A stretch of DNA of 13,991 nucleotides from JBBRHF01 sp038223055 (GTDB lineage: Bacteria > Actinomycetota > Actinomycetes > JACCUZ01). A program made the translations under genes and the position numbers. The stretch spans positions 1 through 13,991 of the forward strand of contig JBBRHF010000119.1 in assembly GCA_038223055.1 (NCBI GenBank), given 5' to 3'. Of this stretch, positions 1-6,041 are shown one piece after another (position 1 is the first letter of the stretch; every line of letters begins with the position of its first letter). The notes below the pieces were generated by a model. It worked only from the letters and a program-made list of their open reading frames with translations. It was not told the DNA's origin and did no database searches.

Positions 1-90
1 CGGGCAGCGCGACCTCGGGCAGCGCGACCTCGGGCAGCGCGACCTCGGGCAGCGCGACCTCGGGCAGCGCGACCTCGGGCAGGGAGACCC
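1..90 (+). repeat. 15-bp tandem repeat coding for GQRDL pentapeptides
   Basis: Five perfect copies of CGGGCAGCGCGACCT occupy 1-75, followed by a degenerate copy at 76-90. The array runs off the left edge, so the true copy number is unknown. The unit is a multiple of three and in frame with the MFS gene, so copy changes alter only loop length. Confidence 0.95.
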
Positions 91-679
91 CGATCGGATA
101 GGTCCGCTGCCGTGGCGCAGCCCGACGGCACGACTGCTGGCGACCTACCTCGCCATGCAGTCCTGGGGCTTCTACAGCCAGATCGCGTGGATCTCCCCGT
201 CCTACCAGGATCGCGGCTGGAGCGCCCGGGACGCCGGCCTGCTGCTCGCCCTGTGGAGCATCGTTCAGCTCGTCACCGGCGTCGGTGCTCCGGCGCTCGC
301 CGACCGGGTGCGGGATCGGCGATGGCTGGTAGGTGGTGCCAGCATCCTGACGCTAGCCGGTTCCCTCGGGCTCACGGCGGCGCCGATGGCGATCCCGCCG
401 CTGTGGGTCACGCTGTTGGGTCTCGGGCAGGGTGCGGGCTTCGCGCTCGGGCTGGTCAAGCTGGTGGACTACGCGCCCTCCCCGGCGGCGTCCGCGCGAC
501 TGTCGGCGCTGGTGTTCTGCATGTCCTATTCGGTCGCCTCGCTGGGTCCGGTCGTGTTCGGGGGCGTGCACGACCTGACGGGGGGATATGCGGTGCCGTT
601 CGCGGCGCTGTCGGTGGTCGCCGCCGCGCAGCTGGTCCTGGTGCCGCGGCTACGCCCCGGCCGGCGCAGCGAGGGCTGA
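1..679 (+). CDS. MFS transporter, CynX/NimT-like, C-terminal half (5' end outside window)
   Basis: The frame is open from the left edge (first full codon at position 2) to TGA at 677-679, giving 225 visible residues. The Met at 155 is internal, because the frame reads through it from the window edge. After a repetitive hydrophilic stretch come six hydrophobic segments, matching TM7-12 of a 12-TM major facilitator. The segment beginning SPTARLLATYLAMQSWGFYS and the ALADRVRDRRW loop (a motif-A-like signature) resemble CynX/NimT-type transporters of cyanate, nitroimidazole or related small anions. The substrate cannot be inferred. The first visible 25 residues are five copies of GQRDL, placed just before TM7, that is, in the large cytoplasmic central loop. 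The C-terminus is basic and looks complete. The gene converges on the xdhC/mobA remnant. Family is fairly secure; substrate is unknown. Confidence 0.85.
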   Translation, partial: GQRDLGQRDLGQRDLGQRDLGQRDLGQGDPDRIGPLPWRSPTARLLATYLAMQSWGFYSQIAWISPSYQDRGWSARDAGLLLALWSIVQLVTGVGAPALADRVRDRRWLVGGASILTLAGSLGLTAAPMAIPPLWVTLLGLGQGAGFALGLVKLVDYAPSPAASARLSALVFCMSYSVASLGPVVFGGVHDLTGGYAVPFAALSVVAAAQLVLVPRLRPGRRSEG

Positions 680-724
680 GGCCCAACGGCGCGATCGGCG
701 CAGCAGGCCGTCCCTGAAACGACT

Positions 725-806
725 GTCGGCAGAAGAACACACAGAAGCCCGCTCTGGAACGTTTCATCTGCGCCGAGACCCCGCTTCTGTGTGTTCTTCT
801 GCAGAT
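725..806. repeat. Long inverted repeat (20-bp perfect stem, 34-nt loop)
   Basis: GCAGAAGAACACACAGAAGC at 729-748 is repeated exactly as its reverse complement at 783-802. Three further pairs (one a wobble) beyond a single mismatch extend the arms to 725-748 and 783-806. The stem is clearly less GC-rich than its surroundings. It lies 46 bp after the MFS stop codon and at the end of the degraded mobA-like fragment, between convergent reading directions. There is no T-run on either side, so a classic intrinsic terminator is not supported. It could be a mobile palindromic unit or a bidirectional transcription-end hairpin. Confidence 0.85.
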
Positions 807-1114
807 CCGGACCGGCGCAAGGTCATCGGCGCGTCGTCACGGGCCCGCGTGGGCGGCACCGGTCCGGCCAGGTGACGCGACCGGGTGAGGTCAAACCGGT
901 TCGTGACCAATACCGCCCCGCCGACCGGGACCAGCTCCGGAACCCGGTGTGCCACCACGGCAACCGTGGGGGCATTGCAGCCGGCGTGGGCAAGCACGCC
1001 CACCGTCCGCTCGAGCAGAGACCGGCCGCGAAACTCGACGAAGGCCTTCGGTCGTCCGAGGCGCCGCCCGGCCCCCGCCGCCAGCACCAGTCCGGCCACC
1101 ACGACTAGACGCAC
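764..1114 (-). pseudogene. MobA-like nucleotidyltransferase fragment
   Basis: The reading frame starting at GTG 1114 opens with RLVVVAGLVLAAGAGRRLG and then RPKAFVEF. This carries the LAAGxGxRxGxxK nucleotide-binding signature of MobA-like NTP transferases, which make molybdopterin cytosine dinucleotide or related cofactors. The similarity continues through a GRSLLERTVGVL segment to about position 890 and then stops. The expected continuation of the family (an NPxW..GMxxSLRAGL-type segment) is absent, and the last ~40 codons run into the inverted repeat and look random. About 75-80 of the usual ~190-210 residues remain, so I call it a truncated gene. It follows the xdhC remnant, its usual partner in molybdenum hydroxylase clusters. 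Exact end points are approximate. Confidence 0.7.
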
Positions 1115-1128
1115 GGGGGGACCGAAAG

Positions 1129-1236
1129 CCGGACCGGGGACCGGACCCTCGACCGGACGCTCGACCGGACGCTCGACCGGACGCTCGACCGGACCCTCGG
1201 CCGGACCCTCGACCGGACCCTCGACCGGACCCCCGG
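1129..1236. repeat. 12-bp minisatellite, nine units
   Basis: Nine 12-bp units with consensus CCGGACSCTCGR run from 1129 to 1236. The central three (1153-1188) are identical; the first and last are the most diverged. The array lies between the natural xdhC stop (1273-1275) and the mobA-like start (1114). On the minus strand it would read as Pro-Val-Glu/Arg-Gly/Arg tetrapeptides, but there is no sign that it is translated. Confidence 0.95.
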
Positions 1237-1272
1237 CGACACCCGCGCCCGGACCGCGCGCCACCACGTGGC

Positions 1273-2101
1273 TCACAACGGCGGCCGGTCGCGGTGAACC
1301 CGGCCGGTCAGCTCGGCGAGATGCTGACCGCTGCCGCCCCAACGCCTCGCGACGATCTCCGCGGCGATCGAGACGGATAGGGATGCGGCCACTCCACGAC
1401 GACGTCATCGGCCTCCGGGAAGCGGCGGGCGGTCGCGAAGACGGCCCGCGCGTCGCAGACGGTGGACCCGGTAGCCGAGGAACTTGGCAACCCGGGCCAC
1501 CGCCGCCGCGAAGTCGATGGCGCCCATCACCAGCATCCGCGGCGCGGGGGCGAAGGATTGCACGAACACGCTGAGCTCGTCCTGGCGCCGCCCGCCGTCG
1601 GCTCCGAGTCGCAGCACGCCGGTCTGCCCGTGCTCCAGCATCCCCCTACGTCGTCGGCCACCGCCGCATCGAGTCGCGCCGAGCGCGCCCACAGCGCGGT
1701 CGGGCCACACCGCGATGTGGGCGCCGATGTGGGCACCGATGTGGGCGCCGATGTGGGCGGCGGGGTGATCGGGGGCGCCCATCGGGCCGTCGATGACGGT
1801 GGCCAGGGGCCCCCGGTTCGTGCCCCTGGATCGGGTTGAGAACGTCACCCAGGGCCGGGAAGGCGACCGGGTCAACCCGCTCGACGAAGACGTCGAGAAT
1901 GCCGCCACGAGTCAGGCCGGCGGCGAACGCATCGTCGTCGCTCACGCCGTAACGTTGCAGTAGGAGCGGCGCACCGGCCAGAACCTGTTCAGCCAGCTCA
2001 TAAACTGCGCCCTCGACGCATCCCCCGGAAACGCTGCCCGCGAGAGCGGCGCCCGTGGTGGGGTTGCGCGTCAGTGGTCCCCAGAAGTCAGTGGTCCCCA
2101 A
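1273..2101 (-). pseudogene. xdhC: XdhC/CoxI-family molybdenum hydroxylase maturation protein, degenerate
   Basis: Read on the minus strand, family segments appear in the right order but in different frames. From about 2045 the frame has GSVSGGCVEGAVYELAEQVL followed by QRYGVSDDDAFAAGLT, the N-terminal XdhC_CoxI domain. A one-base shift near 1825 leads to LATVIDGPMG, WPDRAVGALG, GMLEHGQTGVLRLGADG and FVQSFAPAPRMLVMGAIDF, the start of the Rossmann domain. Two compensating shifts flank ARLDAAVADDVGG at about 1650-1690. Another shift near 1480 gives VCDARAVFATARRFPEADDV. After EWPH the sequence jumps in a third frame to VSIAAEIVARRWGGSG and ends LAELTGRVHRDRPPL at a TGA (1273-1275). The 5' ~40 codons are missing, and roughly 70-80 codons are missing after EWPH. 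XdhC proteins protect the molybdenum cofactor and insert it into xanthine/CO dehydrogenase-type enzymes. The pseudogene call is strong because several independent lesions are present. Confidence 0.85.
1714..1761. repeat. 12-bp tandem repeat, four units, in the xdhC pseudogene
   Basis: Four units of GATGTGGGCGCC with one or two substitutions fill 1714-1761. On the minus strand they read HIGAHIGAHIGAHI immediately before AVWPDRAVGALG. Intact XdhC proteins would have a single such segment here, so this looks like local expansion before or after the gene was inactivated. Confidence 0.9.
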
Positions 2102-2103
2102 AA
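2070..2103. repeat. 17-bp tandem duplication at the end of the PH-domain gene
   Basis: GTCAGTGGTCCCCAGAA (2070-2086) is followed directly by GTCAGTGGTCCCCAAAA (2087-2103), with one mismatch. The second copy carries the last codons and stop (2088-2090) of the PH-domain gene. The first copy is a duplicate that now abuts the truncated 5' end of the xdhC remnant. Confidence 0.9.
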
Positions 2104-2555
2104 CCTGCGCGGGTGCGTTGGTTGACCAGCTGGGCGAACACCCGGGCTTGCGCCTCGGCGTAGCCGCCGTCGGCCCGCTGAACGCCCATGGCGGCCATCA
2201 CGTCCCCGTCAGACAGGTCCAACATCATCCACGAGTCGTCGGCCAGCAGGCGCACGCCGACGATCTCGGCCCACTCGAGGCGACGGCGGTGCACGATGTT
2301 GACGACCGTGGCATGGTCCGGCTCGATGACCACCCGGACCGAGGCCAGCCGGTGCAGGAACGCGACGACTGCCGCAGTGAACAAGACCAGCGAGAGCCGC
2401 GAGCCGATCCCCCAGCCTCCCCGCCCCGAGGACGGGAGCCACAAGTTCACGCCGACCACGCAGCCCACCAGGACCGCGGCCAGCGGGTAGATGACCTGGC
2501 GGGCCCGCCGCGGCCGGAACACCTTCCCTGTCAAGCTCTGCCCCTTCGCCACCAT
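2088..2555 (-). CDS. Two-TM PH-like domain membrane protein
   Basis: This 155-residue protein starts at ATG 2555; a TTG one codon upstream is possible. I see no clear ribosome binding site. Residues 1-20 are basic, 22-40 and 52-70 are hydrophobic segments, and about 72-150 form a compact beta-rich domain (RVVIEPDHATVVNIVHRRRL, then WAEIVGVRLLADDSWMMLDLSDG). That layout matches the bacterial PH-domain proteins commonly found directly downstream of hisG in actinomycetes. The domain should face the cytoplasm. No enzymatic function is known or suggested. It is third in the hisE-hisG-PH order, with a 211-bp gap after hisG. The stop codon lies within a 17-bp tandem duplication. Domain assignment is moderately confident; role is unknown. 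Confidence 0.8.
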   Translation of the reverse strand: MVAKGQSLTGKVFRPRRARQVIYPLAAVLVGCVVGVNLWLPSSGRGGWGIGSRLSLVLFTAAVVAFLHRLASVRVVIEPDHATVVNIVHRRRLEWAEIVGVRLLADDSWMMLDLSDGDVMAAMGVQRADGGYAEAQARVFAQLVNQRTRAGFGDH

Positions 2556-2706
2556 CAAGCAACGGTCGGCGACTACCCTCGCACGATCGAGGCGACCACC
2601 TGAGCCCGGCTCCGGCTCTGTTCACGGCCGCGCCATCTTCCGCGGCCGGTCGGCCTTGCTACGAGCAGGCTGTCGCGAACGCGTCGGCCGCCGTCGACAC
2701 GTGCCA

Positions 2707-2742
2707 CGAGGGGGTGCCGGTCGCCGAGGGGGTGCCGGTCGC
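2707..2742. repeat. 18-bp direct tandem repeat in the hisG/PH spacer
   Basis: CGAGGGGGTGCCGGTCGC occurs twice in succession (2707-2724 and 2725-2742), perfectly, followed by CGA. It lies 25 bp beyond the hisG stop in a 211-bp spacer (2556-2766) that otherwise shows no gene or clear regulatory element. Confidence 0.9.
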
Positions 2743-2766
2743 CGACAGCCGATGCCGAGCACGGGG

Positions 2767-3612
2767 CTACAGCCGGCAGGCGTGGATGTCGGTGACCAGG
2801 ATGCCGCGGGCGCCGAGGTCCCACAGCTCGTCCATGATCCGGTTGGTGTCGGCGCGCAGCACCATCGCGCGTACGGCGAACCAGCCCGGCTCGTGCAGCG
2901 GGGAAACAGTCGGAGACTCGATGCCCGGGGTGAGCCCGACCGCGCGCTCGACCAGGTCGGCGCGCACGTCGTAGTCCATCAGCACGTAGCGCCGCGCGAT
3001 GATGACTCCCTGGATCCGGCGGACCAGCTGGTCGACGGCGGGCAGCGGCGCCGCGCCACGCCGCCGGATCAGCACCGCCTCGGACTCGAGGATGGGCTCG
3101 CCGACGACCTCCAGGCCGGCCTGACGCAGCGTGGAGCCGGTCTCGACCACGTCGGCGATGGCATCGGCGACCCCGAGGCGCACCGCCGTCTCGACCGCCC
3201 CGTCCAGGTGGATCACCTCGGCGGCCACGCCGCGCTCGCCGAGGTAGGCGGCGAGCAGTCCGCCGTAGGACGTCGCGACTCGCTGGCCAGCGAAATCCGC
3301 AACGCTGGAAGCCGAACCTGGCCGCGCCGCGAACCGGAACGTGGACTGCCCGAAGCCCAGCCTCAGGATCTCCTCGGCCGCGGCGCCGCTGTCCAGCAGC
3401 AGGTCACGCCCGGTGATGCCCACGTCGAGTCGACCCGACCCGACGTAGACCGCGATGTCGCGGGGGCGCAGGAAGAAGAACTCGGTGCCATTGGCAAGGT
3501 CGGCGAGCACGAGGTCACGGGAGTCGGCGCGCTGGCGGTAGCCGGACTCCCGCAGCATGGCCGACGCGGGTTCGGCCAGGGAGCCCTTGTTGGGTACGGC
3601 GACGCGCAGCAC
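2767..3612 (-). CDS. hisG: ATP phosphoribosyltransferase (long form)
   Basis: HisG catalyses the first, feedback-regulated step of histidine synthesis, ATP + PRPP to phosphoribosyl-ATP, in the cytoplasm. The 281-residue protein starts at GTG 3612, six bases after an AAAGG ribosome binding site (3619-3623). It begins MLRVAVPNKGSLAEP and has the PRPP-binding segment DVVETGSTLRQ at 154-164. It ends in the ACT-like regulatory domain (about 233-281, including the DLGARGILVTDIHACRL segment) typical of the long form that works without HisZ and binds histidine. Length matches the family (about 280-300). It follows hisE with a 66-bp spacer, so the two probably share a transcript. Nothing in the sequence suggests loss of function. 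Confidence 0.97.
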   Translation of the reverse strand: MLRVAVPNKGSLAEPASAMLRESGYRQRADSRDLVLADLANGTEFFFLRPRDIAVYVGSGRLDVGITGRDLLLDSGAAAEEILRLGFGQSTFRFAARPGSASSVADFAGQRVATSYGGLLAAYLGERGVAAEVIHLDGAVETAVRLGVADAIADVVETGSTLRQAGLEVVGEPILESEAVLIRRRGAAPLPAVDQLVRRIQGVIIARRYVLMDYDVRADLVERAVGLTPGIESPTVSPLHEPGWFAVRAMVLRADTNRIMDELWDLGARGILVTDIHACRL

Positions 3613-3634
3613 GCGGGGCCTTTCTGTTGTCCGT

Positions 3635-3670
3635 GGATCGGGTGGATCGGGTGGCTCGGATGGCTCGGGC
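3635..3670. repeat. 9-bp tandem repeat in the hisE-hisG spacer
   Basis: Four 9-bp units, GGATCGGGT twice, then GGCTCGGAT and GGCTCGGGC, cover 3635-3670. They make up more than half of the 66-bp gap between hisE and hisG. The array ends 11 bp upstream of the hisG ribosome binding site, so copy number would change the operon spacing but not the binding site itself. Confidence 0.9.
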
Positions 3671-3678
3671 CGGGCAGG

Positions 3679-3942
3679 TCACAGGTGAACGTAGACGTCG
3701 GCCAGGCTCAGCCCGCGTGCGATCATGAGCACCTGAAGGTGGTAGAGAAGCTGGGAGATTTCCTCCGCGGTGCGCTCGGCGGACTCGTGCTCGGCGGCCA
3801 TCCAGACCTCGGCCGCCTCCTCGACGACCTTCTTGCCGATCGTGTGCACCCCGGCATCCAGCGCGGCCACCGTCGCGGACCCTTGCGGGCGGGCCGCCGC
3901 CTTGACAGTCAGCTCGGCAAACAGCAGATCAAAGGTCTTCAC
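3679..3942 (-). CDS. hisE: Phosphoribosyl-ATP pyrophosphatase
   Basis: HisE converts phosphoribosyl-ATP to phosphoribosyl-AMP and pyrophosphate, the second step of histidine synthesis. The 87-residue protein starts at GTG 3942. It has the all-alpha MazG-like fold signature GKKVVEEAAEVWMAAEHE (37-54) with metal-binding glutamates E41, E42 and E45. A second helix, AEEISQLLYHLQVLM, follows at 59-73, then the conserved end RGLSLADVY. The Q in EISQLLY, where many bacteria have Asp, also occurs in Mycobacterium HisE as I recall it, so it is probably not a defect. It is a stand-alone HisE, not fused to HisI, as in other actinomycetes. It lies 32 bp after the small membrane protein gene and upstream of hisG. 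Confidence 0.95.
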   Translation of the reverse strand: MKTFDLLFAELTVKAAARPQGSATVAALDAGVHTIGKKVVEEAAEVWMAAEHESAERTAEEISQLLYHLQVLMIARGLSLADVYVHL

Positions 3943-3974
3943 CCCGCGATCTTCTCAGACGGGCGGTGCCGCGC

Positions 3975-4550
3975 TCAGAGCGCCGGCGCCGGCGCCGTCC
4001 CGGCCGAGGTGGCGACGGGGCCGAGCGCCAGCCGTCGTACGAGGGAACCATCCCTGACCTCCAGCACGAGCGTGCGACTGCCGCTCGGAATCCGGAAGCG
4101 GAGTGAGCCGTCGAGCCGGGGGTGGCGTTTCGGGTCGGCACCGTCCACCGAGCCGCCGACTGGGGCGACGCCACGGTGGCCGTCGGCCACCAGCGAGAAG
4201 TCCGCGAGCGAGACCACCTGAGAACGGCCGTGGCCGCCGAGCTCCAACTGCAAGCCGACGACGTCCTGGGCGCCCGCCGGCCCCGCCCCCGTCGCCACCG
4301 CGACGGGTCGGCCTGGATCGTGCCGGGTGGGCTGCGCCGGGGCCCCGTGGGCCCGTTGCACCGCGAGGACCTCGATGTCGCCAAAGCCGGTGTGGATGAC
4401 GTTCTCGGGCATCGGCGGGTGCTGGGACAGCACGCGGGGTGCCAGCAAGACGCCGACGGGGACGAGGAGCACGGCCAGCCCGATCATCACCACGTCATGC
4501 ACGGTCGGCGGGCGCGAGCGTAACTGATCTTCGGTCGAGAGCACGTCCAC
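3975..4550 (-). CDS. Membrane-anchored protein of unknown function
   Basis: I do not recognise this 191-residue protein with certainty. The start is taken as GTG 4550, although no good ribosome binding site precedes it; GTG 4544 two codons in is an alternative. A short hydrophilic N-terminus is followed by one hydrophobic segment (about 19-38, VVMIGLAVLLVPVGVLL) and a ~150-residue exported, beta-rich region without cysteines. That region has the alternating pattern GLQLELGGHG, VSLADFSLVADG and LRFRIPSGSRTLVLEVRDG. This resembles DUF4352-type Ig-like extracellular domains, but only by pattern. A low-complexity Ala/Pro/Gly stretch occurs near residues 67-95. It sits between the sensor kinase and hisE in the same direction. 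A surface or accessory role to the kinase is possible but not shown. Confidence 0.6.
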   Translation of the reverse strand: MDVLSTEDQLRSRPPTVHDVVMIGLAVLLVPVGVLLAPRVLSQHPPMPENVIHTGFGDIEVLAVQRAHGAPAQPTRHDPGRPVAVATGAGPAGAQDVVGLQLELGGHGRSQVVSLADFSLVADGHRGVAPVGGSVDGADPKRHPRLDGSLRFRIPSGSRTLVLEVRDGSLVRRLALGPVATSAGTAPAPAL

Positions 4551-4641
4551 AGAATGTCGGACCGACCTTCGGAAAACCTCGACCTGGCGGGTAGGTCGAG
4601 CGGCCCGGCTGCGCGGACCGGCCTGCGCGGAGCGAATCAGC

Positions 4642-4677
4642 GCGAACCGGCCTGTGCGAACCGGCCTGTGCGAACCG
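4642..4677. repeat. 14-bp tandem repeat downstream of the sensor kinase gene
   Basis: GCGAACCGGCCTGT occurs at 4642-4655 and 4656-4669, followed by a partial copy GCGAACCG (4670-4677), ending 3 bp before the kinase stop codon. The rest of the 130-bp gap (4551-4680) contains a related diverged copy and a short palindrome GTCGGACCGAC (4556-4566), and no gene. Confidence 0.88.
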
Positions 4678-4680
4678 CGG

Positions 4681-6039
4681 TCAACGAACCGGGATCAACG
4701 CGGTGAGGCGGGTCCCTCGCCCCGGGGCAGAGACGACATCGAAGGTGCCCCCGGTGTCACGGACGGCGTCACTGATCAGCTGCAACCCGAGATGCCCGGG
4801 AGGAGCGCCGGCGTCGGGCAGCCCGCGGCCGTCGTCGACGATCTCGACTCGGACAATACGCCTCTCCCTGCGCAGCGTCACCGTCGCGTTGGTCGCCTCG
4901 GCGTGCTTGGCGACGTTGCGCAGCCCCTCGCGCACGAGGCGGTAGACGAGCAGCGCCGTCTCCGAGGGCAGCTCGGGTTCCTCGTCGGCGCGCAGCCGGG
5001 CTGTGACGCCGCCCCCGGCAAGTCCCTCGACGAGGACCTGAAGGACGGGGATCAGCTGCCCCTCGCCCAGATCGGGCGGGTAGATCTCGGTGAGCAGGCC
5101 ACGCAGCGCGGCGACGTCTCGGCGCACGATGGCGCTGGCATCCCCCGCCGAGCCGCGAACCCCGACGAACCGCGGGTCATCGAGCAGCCCCTTCTCCACG
5201 GCCGAGAGGGCGTAGCCCAGCCCGGCCAGGTCCTGGATGACCCCGTCGTGCAGGTCGTGGGCCACCCGGCGCCGCTCCAGGTCGGAGGCCGACAACGCGC
5301 TCTGCAGCATCCGGCGCCGGTCCCGCTCGGCCCGAGCCACCCTGCGGGTCATGGCCACGGCCAGCGGCAGCAGGACCACCTGCATGAGCAGCAGCGAAAC
5401 TATGGTCAGCGGCCACAGCTCGCGACGGAGGCTTGCCGTTTTGGCAGCGATTCCGGCGCCGGACAGATTGGCCTCGACCAGCATCGGGCGGCCGTCCGGG
5501 CCGCGGAACCCGACCTCGACCTCGATGAGGCGCGCGGGGGCTCGCTCAAAGATGTTCTCCGTGCGACGCCGGGACGAGACTGACGCCGTGACCCCCTTTC
5601 CGTCGAGCAGGTTTCGGTGGTCCTCGATCGGAAAGCGCTGACCTACCAGCCGCGCCTTGTCGCTGTAGATGATGCGGCCCCGGGCGTCCCAGACGATGAC
5701 CTGACGCATCGACCCGTCGCCCATCCGACCCCGCACGGCGCTGTCGAGCTTGCGAAGGGCGCTCGGGTCGCCGGCCAGTGCTGCGCGAGTGAGCTGGGGG
5801 ATGATCAGACCAGTCGTGAACGCCTGACCGGTCGCCTTGGCGTCGTGCAGCGCCTCCCGCCGCGCGATCGACGAGGCCCAGAAGAAGGTGAGCAGGGCCA
5901 CGACGACCAGCGCAGCCACATTGACCGCCACAAACCCCAGAGTGGCTCGCCGTACGTCATTGGCCATGCGAGATCGTGGTGAGCGGCCCTCGGCCGGCCA
6001 GGACACGGGTTGCCGCTCGTCCTGGACGGGGTCGGACAC
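4681..6039 (-). CDS. Sensor histidine kinase, HisKA_3/NarL-type
   Basis: This is a 452-residue membrane sensor kinase starting at GTG 6039. TM1 lies at about 34-56 and TM2 at about 208-230. They flank an extracytoplasmic sensor of ~150 residues with a PAS/Cache-like core (VIVWDARGRIIYSDKARLVG, 114-133). The dimerisation/phosphoacceptor domain has ERRRVAHDLHDGVIQDL (255-271), with H264 the likely phosphorylated histidine. The ATPase domain has the N box REGLRNVAKHA (N375), the G1 box DDGRGL (402-407) and the G2 box GHLGLQLI, ending in GRGTRLTALIPV. All catalytic motifs are present. The start lies 2 bp after the response regulator stop, so the two genes form one operon and a cognate pair. The signal sensed is unknown. 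An alternative start is M25. Confidence 0.93.
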   Translation of the reverse strand: MSDPVQDERQPVSWPAEGRSPRSRMANDVRRATLGFVAVNVAALVVVALLTFFWASSIARREALHDAKATGQAFTTGLIIPQLTRAALAGDPSALRKLDSAVRGRMGDGSMRQVIVWDARGRIIYSDKARLVGQRFPIEDHRNLLDGKGVTASVSSRRRTENIFERAPARLIEVEVGFRGPDGRPMLVEANLSGAGIAAKTASLRRELWPLTIVSLLLMQVVLLPLAVAMTRRVARAERDRRRMLQSALSASDLERRRVAHDLHDGVIQDLAGLGYALSAVEKGLLDDPRFVGVRGSAGDASAIVRRDVAALRGLLTEIYPPDLGEGQLIPVLQVLVEGLAGGGVTARLRADEEPELPSETALLVYRLVREGLRNVAKHAEATNATVTLRRERRIVRVEIVDDGRGLPDAGAPPGHLGLQLISDAVRDTGGTFDVVSAPGRGTRLTALIPVR

Positions 6040-6041
6040 GT

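Noticed and set aside
725..806. Intrinsic terminator
   Set aside because: The stem is long but no T-run follows on either strand and the loop is 34 nt, so I list it only as an inverted repeat.
1129..1236. Possible CRISPR array
   Set aside because: The 12-bp units are directly adjacent with no spacers and no cas genes are nearby. The other tandem arrays in the window are rejected for the same reason.
2491..4221. A 576-codon plus-strand open frame across hisG and hisE
   Set aside because: It is antisense to hisG and hisE, which have clear family motifs. Its translation is low-complexity and unlike any family, as expected in high-GC DNA. The same applies to long plus-strand frames at 8359-10170, 9756-11729 and 12141-13637.
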